A DNA stretch of 64,000 bases from Patiria pectinifera (Eukaryota > Echinodermata > Asteroidea > Valvatida > Asterinidae): contig CM057149.1 in assembly GCA_029964075.1 (NCBI GenBank), positions 196,465 through 260,464 of the forward strand, in the 5' to 3' direction. A model generated the notes under the pieces. The model saw only the letters and a list, made by a program, of their open reading frames with translations, was not told the origin of the DNA and did not search any database. The position numbers and the translations under genes are program-made. Every line of letters starts with the position of its first letter. The stretch's first letter is position 1. Below are positions 46,501 to 50,309 of this stretch, piece after piece.

Positions 46501-47763
46501 TTTTTTTGTGTAATTGCGAGTAATAACATATCCATGCCATGCTACAATGAGGGAACATACACTCTTGTTGTTGTCATCAGGGAAGAGCTTTGAATATTGG
46601 ACATGTTGGGTATGGTTAGGCGAAGTAAAAAAACAAAACATGTTTCTCGTCCCCGCCCGCTTCCTTTTTGGAGGCCGCCTGAATTTTTTTATTATCTGTT
46701 ATTTTTGAAAAATGCAGTAAAAAAAACACCGAAAAAGTCCACAAATTCATCGGAAAATAAATACTGTTCATTGTAGACCAATACAACTCTAAATGACACT
46801 GTAAATATGTTCAGTTCTCTTGTCCAACTTGTCTTTCATTTTAAAAGTGTCTTTGAACAGTGGAAACACCAACGGTTGCAGGAAATTTTAAAATGGCGGC
46901 CATCTTGAAAAAAAATTAAAAATAAAAAGCCCCTCTTCCTCCTTTTTTTCAAAAACCCGGACGAGAAACATGGTTTTTTTTATTCGGCCTTAAGTAAAAA
47001 AGGAACTACAGTATGTCCCCCAAAAAAGCATGAAGGATTTTACACAGCTAATGTCCAATTAGTATGAAGACCACAGCTCTCAGAATGTAAAAGACACAAA
47101 AAAGTGTAATGCGAGTAACTGTGGAATTGCCCAGCTTAAGTTTTTGTGCTTGTTTAACTCTACCAATACAAAGATATGTATCGACTGTCAAATCACTTGC
47201 ACTGACGTGTTAAGGCTACTTGCCTTGGCAAACTGTGCATTCCTGCATTCAGCCTTAGACTGTAATACAAAATTTGGCTGTAGTTGTAACACATATTTGA
47301 TGTTAAGAACAGTGTCTATGAAATTTAAAAAAAAAATCTAAATTCTAGGCATCATGTTTCTGTGGCATAATGTTTCTTTCAAGAGGTTCTTTGCTTTCTT
47401 TTTTCCATAAAAAGAGTAGTCAACTGCATTGGGAAAAAAGTATGTGAAGAGGAGAACCTGTTAAACAAATAAGGGGGTGAACATAAATAGAGTCAAAGCC
47501 ATGGCAACTGAGACATTTAGGTGGTCCCTGGAGCTGCCAGTATATGCAAACATCCAAGACTATTCTTGTGTGCTATTTTAAAGTACATTGAAATATTTTG
47601 CAAAAGTTTTTAAAGCACTGTTCCAATTTTTGTTTGTCAAAAAACTTCAGGTCAGATACTACAAAGTCAGTCAGATGGCTCGGATTTACTGGAGTCTCCA
47701 ACTAGTGTGGAATCCATGACTAGAGAGAAGCTGAGTAGTCCTTCATCTTCAGAGTTATCTTAG
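1473..47763 (+). CDS. DMTF1: DMTF1-like Myb transcription factor, 12 coding exons, 5' end outside window
   Basis: Exons 1473-1549, 3059-3216, 3741-3773, 4401-4510, 7384-7612, 18557-18708, 19039-19167, 20006-20151, 20597-20816, 24856-25157, 34938-35073 and 47651-47763 join in frame with GT/AG borders throughout, giving 600 residues and a TAG stop. The product should be a nuclear DNA-binding protein. Residues about 78-241 form three Myb-type repeats, and the peptides RPLFAVYRRV, KQCRAKWLNYLNWK and SVRSPQWLRSKWW are diagnostic of the DMTF1 (DMP1) family. In mammals this factor binds cyclin D and activates the ARF promoter; that role is family knowledge, not shown here. The C-terminal 350 residues are hydrophobic-polar and Ser/Gln/acidic-rich, like the vertebrate transactivation tail. 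Human DMTF1 is about 760 residues, so roughly 150 N-terminal residues are missing upstream. Three introns exceed 9 kb. Confidence 0.93.
1550..3058. other. DMTF1 intron, no recognisable gene
   Basis: AT-rich sequence with a G-run of about 15 near 2555 and a short TATATATA tract near 2615. I see no coding segment or delimitable transposon. Confidence 0.5.
3059..3216 (+). CDS. DMTF1: DMTF1-like exon b (conserved region before Myb repeat 1)
   Basis: It opens after gatttcag and closes at ggcaa|gtaagt. The product segment contains MSKEERKDFYRFIAKGLQ and RPLFAVYRRVIRMYD, among the most conserved stretches of the family. In mammals this region together with the Myb repeats makes up the DNA-binding and cyclin D-binding core. 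It ends with two bases of a Lys codon completed by the next exon. Confidence 0.94.
3741..3773 (+). CDS. DMTF1: DMTF1-like exon c (33-bp micro-exon, start of Myb repeat 1)
   Basis: Only 33 bases between tttttaag and ga|gtaagt, coding for YTAEDIQKLK between two split codons. It aligns with KYTPEEIEKLKE at the start of Myb repeat 1 in vertebrate DMTF1. Both splice sites are strong, and the frame would break without it. Confidence 0.88.
4401..4510 (+). CDS. DMTF1: DMTF1-like exon d (Myb repeat 1)
   Basis: The acceptor is gatttgtgcag and the donor caag|gtaaaa. It encodes the rest of Myb repeat 1, including YGNEWCAIGAEMGRSAASVK, matching the helix-turn-helix signature GNDWATIGAALGRSASSVKD of vertebrates. 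It enters with one base and leaves with one base of split codons. Confidence 0.93.
4979..5127. repeat. 149-bp imperfect hairpin
   Basis: Left arm AATAAATATGTGCTTGGCC and right arm GGCCAAGCACATATTTATT are exact complements at the ends. The inner parts (gtggcctgg against ccaggccc) also pair, leaving a small loop near 5050. This symmetry explains why similar open frames appear on both strands here; they are not genes. It lies in the DMTF1 intron between exons d and e. Confidence 0.75.
5650..6078. mobile_element. MITE with 25-bp TIRs, GATCGTGTAG family
   Basis: The left end (5650-5674) and the inverted right end (6054-6078) share TTGG-C/T-GATCGTGTAG-T/C-GTAGGGCCC, with two differences in 25. The 430-bp interior is CG-rich in its first half and holds no gene. 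A clear TSD was not found because the right flank is poly-A. Confidence 0.65.
6079..7383. other. DMTF1 intron segment, repeat-derived
   Basis: No gene seen. A 32-bp segment at 6865-6897 (cggttttaaaccacccacgt, then gaggggctct) recurs with few changes at 49657-49687, so at least part of this stretch is a dispersed repeat. Confidence 0.45.
7384..7612 (+). CDS. DMTF1: DMTF1-like exon e (Myb repeat 2 and start of repeat 3)
   Basis: The acceptor is gtgtctggaag and the donor gacag|gtaggt. It encodes GKWTINEEQ, then ISWSQIAAKVPTRTEKQCRA and KWLNYLNWKHAGGTEWTKDD. Myb repeat 2 is complete, and the first helix of repeat 3 begins at TEWTKDDDNK. Any longer reading through the acceptor side is intronic. 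The next intron is 10.9 kb and hosts an antisense lectin gene. Confidence 0.94.
8404..8888. repeat. Three copies of a CCTCAATCCTGCAAAA-type motif
   Basis: Close copies of a 23-bp motif (cctcaatcctgcaaaa, then a/tcctcca) lie at 8404-8426, 8455-8477 and 8866-8888, and a partly inverted form (aggattctggaggattt) follows at about 8900. They bracket a CG-rich segment and probably mark the subterminal repeats of a decayed transposon. Ends and TSD are not clear. Confidence 0.45.
9766..10030. mobile_element. hAT-like MITE, CAAGGGCGGATCC family, truncated copy
   Basis: It starts CAAGGGCATATCCAG and then follows the 23.74-kb copy closely, including tacggcgtggggttcggggc, ggattctagatgctctgtgg and gatggtggtg. 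The right terminus is lost in a poly-C run near 10010. No TSD can be read. Confidence 0.7.
10044..10400. repeat. Cluster of TTCGGTATAG motifs
   Basis: TTCGGTATAG occurs at about 10060, 10350, 10368 and 10380, the last three within 40 bases. This looks like the clustered subterminal motif of a DNA transposon, but matching ends were not identified. Confidence 0.35.
11047..11565. mobile_element. TTAA-type MITE, copy 1 (second copy at 31.0 kb)
   Basis: The left end TTAAAGctttAGTCCATCATTTG and the inverted right end TTAAAGATACAGTCCATCATTTG match over most of 23 bases, with TTAA at the borders. A related copy in the same orientation lies at 30993-31549; shared blocks include aaactccctg, ttattctttctgg, gctgtcattttgaag and tagtagttcgtttt. 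TTAA targets point to Kolobok or piggyBac-like transposases. Confidence 0.75.
11615..12999. mobile_element. CAG...CTG DNA transposon, 1.4 kb, 6-bp TSD
   Basis: CAGTCCTTCATTT at 11615 and AAATGAAGGACTG ending at 12999 are perfect 13-bp inverted ends. CATGCT is duplicated at 11609-11614 and 13000-13005. Just inside both ends sit clusters of GGAGCG/GCTCC or GGAGAGC/GCTCTCC inverted motifs, probable transposase-binding sites. No transposase frame remains. Structure and TSD length match the element at 385-1374. Confidence 0.82.
13006..13370. other. DMTF1 intron segment downstream of the lectin stop
   Basis: No gene seen. It holds a short (TTA)n tract near 13340 and common AT-rich sequence. Confidence 0.4.
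13378..14079 (-). CDS. Secreted C-type lectin (CTLD) with Ser/Thr-rich tail, single exon
   Basis: This 233-residue uninterrupted reading frame starts at ATG 14079; a second Met at residue 6 is an equally possible start. Residues 1-23 form a signal peptide ending ASAAAQ. A C-type lectin domain spans about 25-152 with Cys 25, 36, 53, 128, 144 and 152 in CTLD positions, a WIG core (86-88), a QPD triplet (117-119) and WND (139-141). QPD plus WND is the calcium-dependent galactose-type signature of this family, so galactose or GalNAc binding is predicted. Residues about 158-215 are a Thr/Ser/Lys stalk with short repeats such as VTSTPK, VQSTTKK and VTSTSD, followed by a short tail with one Cys. It is not membrane-anchored. 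It lies antisense inside the largest Myb-region intron of the DMTF1-like gene, and its lack of introns may mean a retrocopy or a compact exon. No clear poly(A) signal was found. Confidence 0.85.
   Translation of the reverse strand: MYLGIMELVWFQIAIMVASAAAQSCQPYQEQFEDSCYKLLPELLTWSHANTTCYDAGGELVVPTCLAEHDFIWQMFTANSQDGDVWIGCTDMREEGTWKRAGEGDHHCSYFNWAEGQPDKKYQDGQDCLVMSRNLESLWNDVKCYIERATICKYNVIQSTTIMGTSTTLQERVTITTEEVTSTPKRVQSTTKKVTSTSDMAVPSTQYPKGATIKTNRKVYCLQADADGHFNSQ
14080..16481. other. DMTF1 intron segment upstream of the lectin gene
   Basis: This would contain the promoter of the minus-strand lectin gene. I see no convincing TATA box next to 14079. The remainder is AT-rich intron without a recognisable gene or bounded transposon. 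Confidence 0.4.
16482..18310. mobile_element. hAT element, non-autonomous, 1.83 kb, perfect 8-bp TSD
   Basis: The left end TAGGCTTGGGACGGTATT and right end AATACCGTCCAAGCCTA are inverted repeats with one extra base. CTCCTTAC is duplicated exactly at 16474-16481 and 18311-18318. CCGCGGTAT and GGTATT motifs cluster near both ends. The interior is CG-richer than its surroundings and contains a partial internal duplication (about 17140-17280 against 17448-17660). No transposase frame was recognised. Confidence 0.88.
18557..18708 (+). CDS. DMTF1: DMTF1-like exon f (Myb repeat 3)
   Basis: The acceptor is tgtgtacag and the donor gctg|gtcagt. It encodes NWEELAKNWRSVRSPQWLRS followed by KWWMLKR. This is the recognition helix of Myb repeat 3 and is almost unchanged from vertebrate DMTF1 (SVRSPQWLRSKWWTIKR). 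Confidence 0.94.
18838..18920 (+). repeat. tRNA-derived SINE-like segment
   Basis: The stretch has an A-box-like tttgagtggttgagacg, an anticodon-arm-like stem (tctgc/gcagg) and a B box inside a perfect T-stem, GTGGG-tttgagt-CCCAC. There is no convincing acceptor stem, so this is more likely a tRNA-derived SINE head than a working tRNA. It sits in the intron after the Myb repeat 3 exon. Confidence 0.5.
19039..19167 (+). CDS. DMTF1: DMTF1-like exon g (post-Myb linker)
   Basis: The acceptor is ttgtatctag and the donor ggaa|gtaagt. It codes for 42 residues plus split codons. The LVEHL segment parallels VLIKGLKQL, and DINVSVPMATLTVP parallels PMAALQIPVQ in vertebrate DMTF1. Conservation is moderate, but frame and position are right. 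Confidence 0.85.
19577..19835. repeat. 259-bp near-perfect hairpin with hammerhead-like core motifs
   Basis: Arms of about 117 bp (from ACTGACAGAAGGT to ACCTTCTCTCAGT) pair with few mismatches around a pyrimidine-rich centre near 19700. In the right arm, CTGAGGA (19714-19720), a CGACCAG...ctgatcg stem-loop and GAAA (19740-19743) follow the order of a hammerhead core. The left arm carries an inverted counterpart with a perfect CGACCAG/CTGGTCG stem and CGAAACGTC. Similar motifs are known in Penelope-like retroelements. Confidence 0.7.
20006..20151 (+). CDS. DMTF1: DMTF1-like exon h (activation region, part 1)
   Basis: The acceptor is tgaaaacag and the donor ttacag|gtagga. The segment YEVLETSMGLTPSSTYVIQS corresponds to the FEILPSFHLQPTGTPGTYLLQTS stretch of vertebrate DMTF1, a Thr/Ser-rich hydrophobic repeat-like part of the tail. 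It ends in phase 0. Confidence 0.85.
20597..20816 (+). CDS. DMTF1: DMTF1-like exon i (activation region, part 2)
   Basis: The acceptor is tatcatgacag and the donor gatg|gtaagg. It reads GEQLQSNDNVTVHLNHLNRR and then GQIVISAVSKHP, which aligns with the SDNVTVQCHTPRVIIQTV block of the vertebrate tail. It has 73 full codons and ends with one base of a split Gly codon. Confidence 0.87.
21508..23012. mobile_element. TTAA-type MITE (AGGGACATTA family) split by a fold-back insertion
   Basis: The left end TTAA-AGGGACATTA is at 21504-21517. The left 90 bp and the 22607-23012 part together match the inverse of the intact copy at 53594-54066: cgcccaattgggctac, gagcatttaaaagtag, gcgagaaccgtgcga, gctgtgtgtaatt-like and ccaaaacataa blocks all occur in order. 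The right terminus is lost after about 23010. The middle (21598-22606) is a separate insertion. Confidence 0.8.
21598..22606. mobile_element. 1-kb fold-back element inserted in the MITE
   Basis: Two arms of roughly 490 and 460 bp are imperfect inverted repeats of each other, from GGGTCATTCAGTGTCAAAT to ATTTGACACGGAATGACTC, with a loop near 22085-22145. Examples of pairing are accttgtggatcacatgacc with its counterpart near 22300, and gatatcccctatg with atagggatatc. TAG (or TA) borders both sides. The intact MITE at 53.6 kb reads straight through this point, giving the empty site. Confidence 0.82.
23241..23279. repeat. Hairpin with AATAAA loop, repeated at 24353-24381
   Basis: CCTGCAACGTC pairs with GACGTGCAGG around the loop TGAATAAA. 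The right part, CTGAATAAAGACGTGCAGGC and a few more bases, is repeated in the same orientation 1.1 kb downstream, bracketing a CA-rich segment and the hAT MITE at 23.74 kb. Confidence 0.5.
23743..24052. mobile_element. hAT-like MITE, CAAGGGCGGATCC family, perfect 8-bp TSD
   Basis: The ends CAAGGGCGGATCCAG and CTGGATCCGCCCTTG are exact inverted repeats. CAAATGGC is duplicated at 23735-23742 and 24053-24060. It is 310 bp, with poly-G and poly-A tracts. Relatives lie at 9.77 kb (truncated) and 49.0 kb. Long open frames across it on both strands are artefacts of its low complexity. Confidence 0.88.
24650..24718 (-). mobile_element. Terminal fragment of the AGGGACATTA MITE family
   Basis: Read on the minus strand it begins TTAAAGGGGCATTGCGGCCTG and then aaatcccagaaaatgttat. 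The end of the 53.6-kb element is TTAAAGGGACATTAAGGCCTG, then aaatgcccgaaaatgttat. Only this end is recognisable. Confidence 0.6.
24856..25157 (+). CDS. DMTF1: DMTF1-like exon j (acidic Ser/Gln exon with 28-residue repeats)
   Basis: The acceptor is ttgaaccttag and the donor cagcag|gtaggt. It encodes 101 residues rich in Asp, Glu, Ser, Gln and Asn. From 24915 the coding sequence repeats with an 84-bp period (24915-24998, 24999-25082, 25083-25157 partial), seen as SDPSEENSLNQ, SEQSEDNPLNQ and SDQSEEHSLSNQ. This is an expanded counterpart of the acidic segment of vertebrate DMTF1 and a likely transactivation domain. Each repeat also carries CCAAT motifs. Confidence 0.9.
25172..25275 (+). repeat. 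TGTTTGTTTGTTGGGGTG minisatellite next to the exon j donor
   Basis: Degenerate (TTTG)n interrupted by four G-runs at 25174-25177, 25195-25198, 25219-25223 and 25253-25256. It begins about 15 bases after the splice donor. G-runs near a donor can influence splicing; that role here is speculation. Confidence 0.6.
25560..26515. repeat. Inverted arrays of about 20-bp palindromic CGAC units
   Basis: Two arrays, 25560-25860 and 26110-26515, are made of units such as GTCGTGAATTTATTCACGAC and CGCAAAAATATTCGCGAC. Units meet at self-complementary junctions CGACTAGTCG, CGACCGGTCG and CGACGTCG. The left array is broadly the inverse of the right. The spacer holds tagtctggttcc and its complement ggaaccagacta-like arms (26010 and 26058), so the whole 0.95 kb is roughly symmetric. 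Confidence 0.8.
26690..26939 (-). pseudogene. Possible Crypton/KIAA1958-like N-terminal fragment
   Basis: From ATG at 26939 on the minus strand it reads ADDTRESSFVFLTEDEILEL, then ...ANTKKHI, an in-frame TAA at 26835-26837, and YAAK. The pattern of an acidic start followed by NTKK-x-I-x-YAxK resembles the N-terminus of KIAA1958/ZMYM-type, Crypton-derived recombinase proteins as I remember them. The stop, and the lack of a following domain, make it a relic at best. Confidence 0.3.
27152..27295. repeat. 144-bp near-perfect hairpin
   Basis: Arms 27152-27216 and 27228-27295 pair over about 65 bases, including GTAGTAAAACTAGCCTACCT with AGGTAGGCTAGTTTTACTAT, around the loop gccaagggaaa. There are only a few mismatches and one 3-4-base bulge. 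It is in the 9.8-kb DMTF1 intron between exons j and k. Confidence 0.85.
27300..30990. other. DMTF1 intron, no recognisable gene
   Basis: AT-rich sequence with poly-C/G runs near 28027, 29023, 29742, 30132 and 30358, a (TC)n tract near 29390 and a short ACATGT repeat near 27570. Short open frames lack any family signature. Confidence 0.45.
30993..31549. mobile_element. TTAA-type MITE, copy 2 (family of 11.05 kb)
   Basis: It is related throughout to 11047-11565 in the same orientation, with shared blocks such as agtaactg, cttggtt-aaagatag, aaactccctg, ttattctttctgg, tagtagttcgttt and caattcaaaacatga. Its ends (tttaaaagtggactatatca and the inverse of tgatatattcacctttaaa) are more worn than copy 1. 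Confidence 0.72.
31683..31854. mobile_element. Short TTAA-flanked MITE
   Basis: It begins TTAACTCTTTCGC and ends GCGAGACAGAAAGAGTTAA. The first nine bases are exactly inverted and TTAA is intact on both sides. At 172 bp it is too short to encode anything. Confidence 0.65.
32063..32250. mobile_element. pogo/Tigger-like MITE remnant
   Basis: The left end tacaGTGAAATCTCCATAAGTC followed by AAAC and the inverted right end TGAAATCTTGATAAGTCAAAC agree at nearly all positions. This resembles the CAGTxGAAxCTCGATAAxTC ends of pogo-type elements. Internal sequence is AT-rich. Confidence 0.6.
33022..33906. repeat. Direct duplication of about 125 bp, 760 bp apart
   Basis: Segments 33022-33143 and 33781-33906 share aaacaaatggtttgg, gaggatggtgt, taccatgtgtt and gactggcacgata, then ttgttgat and ggtcagca, in the same order. 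Divergence is moderate. They may be two worn copies of one repeat family. Confidence 0.6.
34938..35073 (+). CDS. DMTF1: DMTF1-like exon k (C-terminal conserved block)
   Basis: The acceptor is tttacctaag and the donor ctcag|gtagga. It contains ETQLVIVNTAPSTGLMQPVG and DDTQLAAGVFSLS, matching DETILIVPSPHGFIQASD and DTESVLPLTTL of vertebrate DMTF1. A reading that starts at 34866 crosses the polypyrimidine tract and is rejected as coding. It is 45 codons long and ends in phase 1. Confidence 0.87.
35074..42477. other. First 7.4 kb of the last DMTF1 intron, mostly featureless
   Basis: I recognise no gene here. Apart from the hairpin at 40.9 kb, I see only AT-rich sequence, T- and A-runs near 39900 and 41380, a poly-G run near 37330 and scattered ACATGTA motifs. 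Confidence 0.45.
40891..41022. repeat. 132-bp hairpin
   Basis: The arms pair from AACAATTGATGACTGCTGTG to CACAGCAGTCAACAATTGTT, continuing through atgtgggatat/atatcccacat and aacaccctcggggggcat/gtgcccctcgggtgtt. The loop is near 40955. Its outer ends (gactgct...agcagtca) resemble the ends of the 27.2-kb hairpin. Confidence 0.82.
42478..43118. mobile_element. TA-flanked MITE with long imperfect arms (CAGGGTG ends)
   Basis: CAGGGTG at 42478 and CACCCTG ending at 43118 are inverted and bordered by TA on both sides, the Tc1/mariner-type target. The two halves pair imperfectly over about 250 bp: aaacacaatgaccctaaaa against ttagggtcattgtgtttgaa, and gtagcaccaaaaata against tatttttggtgctac. No transposase remains. 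Confidence 0.78.
44678..44972. mobile_element. hAT-like MITE, CAGTGGCGCACCCAGG ends
   Basis: CAGTGGCGCACCCAGG and CCTGGGTGCGCCACTG are perfect 16-bp inverted ends on a 295-bp element with poly-G/poly-C subterminal runs. The flanking 8-mers (ctgttata and catttaca) agree at 5 of 8 positions, so the TSD is worn. Ends of this type are common in hAT MITEs of animals. Confidence 0.8.
45090..45590 (-). pseudogene. Non-LTR retrotransposon reverse transcriptase C-terminus, broken
   Basis: On the minus strand one frame reads LLPVLTNKGISQHVRGYAYN, ACVRS and NDNAMIRWICS. The next frame continues RWFGHLQCMNEDSWPRKIL and then GRPKKGW. These are the usual tail motifs of an endonuclease-reverse transcriptase family (ACVRSALLYG, SNDNRMLRW, RLRWFGHVERM and GRPKKTW). 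At least one frameshift and a stop break it, and the catalytic part is absent. Confidence 0.75.
45653..46192. mobile_element. TTAA-type MITE, copy A (copy B inverted at 62.7 kb)
   Basis: TTAAAGGTAATATACAA at the left and TTGTATATTTCCTTTAA at the right are inverted, and TTAA is present at both borders. Internal blocks ggctgaccagcgttgga, ggactgttagtgaata and agctagactggttccctgac recur, inverted, in the element at 62657-63162. Confidence 0.8.
46639..46972. mobile_element. MITE with CATGTTTCTCGTCC ends
   Basis: CATGTTTCTCGTCC (46639-46652) and GGACGAGAAACATG (46959-46972) are perfect 14-bp inverted ends of a 334-bp element. Inside are ttcctttttgga and an aaggaggaag-type counterpart. The flanks are A/T homopolymers, so no TSD can be read. 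Confidence 0.7.
47651..47763 (+). CDS. DMTF1: DMTF1-like terminal coding exon
   Basis: The acceptor is aaaacttcag after a T-rich tract. It codes GQILQSQSDGSDLLESPTSV and a Ser-rich end (SSPSSSELS), then TAG. The Ser/acidic C-terminus resembles the vertebrate end in composition (SPVSEDSKDVEDL). The frame is fixed by the split Gly codon shared with exon k across a 12.6-kb intron. Confidence 0.85.
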
Positions 47764-48790
47764 TTCTTATGCATCTGTGCAGAGGGCTGCCAGAGATGCT
47801 GCGTGTGAAGTTTGTAACCTTTCATTCCAGAGCATAGTGCATGCCAAATGAACAGACCTATGTTCTTTAGTTGAGTCGTTGGGGAACTTCTTCTTGAACT
47901 GCCATTTCATGGTCATCAGTGGCAGATCTGTTTTGCTATTAGCTTAAAGTGCCCATGTTTGTTCTTGTTTTTATTAACAGTACAACAAAAGAATGTCTGG
48001 TCCAAACACCTAGCATTTTTAACCAGTCCAGTGTTTTTTACTTTTCTCTTTTTTGGGGGGGGGGGGATTGGTTGGGTTTTGAGGTGTTTTTTTTAATATC
48101 ATAAAACATCAAGTACAAATTCCTTCTTACAATGTTGAAATTGTCAGACATGAAATTGAGCATGTTCAGTTCATCGAGCATCTCATTTTGTTGTCTTGGT
48201 GGGGGTTATTTTTTGGGGGGGGCTGGACCAAAGGGCCAGCCTTTTTTTTATTTACTGCACAATGACTGGCTGACAGACTGACTGTGTCACAAGGAATCAA
48301 TAATGTCCTAAAAAGAGACGTTTGCATCCAGCTCAATGAAGCAAGCCTGGTCTTGTGTTTCTGTTGACAATTCTCTGGTTTTATGTCTTGTAAACATGTC
48401 GCTTACAAATATATATAAACGTGTTACATTTTCGAATGGAAATGGAGACTTATTCCCAGAAAATGTGCATAACCACACTGGAAGATGTTTTTGATGTTAA
48501 TTGATGTTTATTTATGTTATAATCCATTTTTCTTAATCTATTATTCGACTATATAAACATACAATAAAAGCCTGTGGTTTAAAAAGGAATGTATATTTAC
48601 TTGCTACATGTACATATGATTATGTTATTGATAAGTGCTTTTACAAGTCAAAAATGGGTATCTGAATAAACAGGCACAATCTTAATAGCACCATATGGTG
48701 TTTTGTTCAAACAAGTAAAGTTTGTATCATCCACGTATTAATATGTATTGCTTGTGTAACTTTACCAATAAAGACGTGTTGCATATTGCA
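47764..48790 (+). promoter_or_regulatory. Probable 3' UTR of the DMTF1-like gene with three AATAAA signals
   Basis: After the stop codon, AT-rich sequence runs on with canonical AATAAA at 48563, 48665 and 48767. The last is followed by a GT-rich stretch (gacgtgttgcat), so cleavage near 48790 is reasonable. The segment also has a poly-G run near 48055. The UTR extent is inferred, not observed. Confidence 0.55.
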
Positions 48791-49005
48791 TCACGTAATT
48801 AGGACAGCAAGCAAAATCATTATAACATTACCTAAAGGTGAAAGAAACCCAAAATATTCTCTGTATCTGTCTTGCCGTATGGTGTGTTCATTTTCCCGTG
48901 AGTTTTATAATTATTTATCCTGATAGAACTTCAGTCAATATAAGGTTCTGCGCACTTGGAACTTATGTTGCAAATGTGAATCAACAACACGAGGCCACGT
49001 GCAGG

Positions 49006-49298
49006 CAAGGGCGGATCCAGGGGGGGGGCCAAAGGGGGCCATGGCCCCCCAAAAAACCAATTTTTTTTTTTTTTTGACATCGCAAAAAAGGCAGGAAACA
49101 GGTACACACCACCATTTTTTCCTCAAAAAAAAAAAAAAAGTGGCACAAAGAAAGTAAAGAGAAGAAACACTCACAGATCATCTAGAATCCAAATTTTTTC
49201 CTTTTGGCCCTTACCCCCCCCCCCCCCCACTTTTTTTTTTTTTTTTTTTTTTGGTTTGGGTCCAAAAAAAAAAAAAGCAAACCCTGGATCCGCCCTTG
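49006..49298. mobile_element. hAT-like MITE, CAAGGGCGGATCC family, perfect 8-bp TSD
   Basis: Exact ends CAAGGGCGGATCCAG and CTGGATCCGCCCTTG. CGTGCAGG is duplicated at 48998-49005 and 49299-49306. It is the same family as 23743-24052; internal sequence matches in inverse orientation (ggccatggcccc, caccaccat) plus long A/T/C runs. Confidence 0.87.
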
Positions 49299-49851
49299 CG
49301 TGCAGGCAGAGCATATGTTTGTCCAGTTTGTGGTTGAAAGTGACCAGACATTAGTTAGATTTCACGGAATGGATAACTTGGGTGTTTTTTTCTATTGTTT
49401 GTTGGCTTTTTGGGTTTATTTTGTAAGGGACTAAAAAAAGACTTGAGGTTTGAGGCTGTGCATGGTGCTGTTAATTCCAAAGCAAGGCAATAATAGGTAG
49501 AGCAGTTTTCCGAATGTTCTGGTTTATAACCGGTAAGGCGCCTGGCTGGTGGCAGAAAAGGGCCTAGAGGATGCATTATGTTAAAAATACAATACAAAGA
49601 CGAAATTTGAAATTGATTGTCCCGATTCATGGGCAACCTTCTCAGCGGTGTTTAGCGGTTTGAGACCACCCATGTGACGGGCTCTAGATAGGTCACTGTC
49701 GCAGGTGTTTATAAAAATTCATTGAATAATCTTTATCTTCAATAATCTTGAGTTTTGTAAATGTTCCGATTTCGATCAGTGACGCTGGTATAAGAAACAT
49801 CAAACACACGCCTAAACCAAGATACTGCTGTTAGAGTCAAACAAACTTCCT

Positions 49852-50304
49852 GTATGCGGTAGTCCCAACCAGTATACTGTTGGGCTCCCGATGTTTTTGC
49901 GCGCAGCATGATTGGTCAAGAAGTAAGTCGATGACCTTCACGTGACCATACGTCACACGTAGTCCAGCGTTTATTGGAGCATCCACTTAATTAGCCTTAC
50001 GAGCTTGCCCGCACTCAGATCCTTGTGTAGCTCGTGCTGGGGTAACCCACCGGACTTGCCGTGGTGTTCCGTGTACCCCATCAGCGTGGTAGATCCACTC
50101 CGCTACAATCTGGTGACCAGCCGCTTCAAGACTTTGCTCCGTTCTTGATCCTCTCTCTGGATGCTGTGGTCGGCAGCCTATTTACGGATTGATAACACCA
50201 GGATTGTTTTGCTATTATCGTGGAATGTTACGTTGTGAGGAATGTCTAGTGTCTTGAGAAACTGTAGACGGACTTTGGAATTTTCCTTGCCGTAAACTGA
50301 ATCG
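49852..50304 (+). promoter_or_regulatory. Possible promoter and noncoding first exon (or LTR remnant)
   Basis: A CG-richer stretch holds a reversed CCAAT box (gattggtc) and CGTCA-like motifs near 49950. It is followed by sequence without an obvious reading frame that ends at a consensus donor, atcg|gtgagt, at 50305. In the same strand and order as the Kazal gene, this could be its 5' UTR exon. Alternatively TGTATGCGG (49852) to CCGCTACA (about 50107), followed by TGGTGACC, has the TG...CA limits and primer-site look of a retrotransposon LTR. I cannot decide between them. Confidence 0.3.
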
Positions 50305-50309
50305 GTGAG

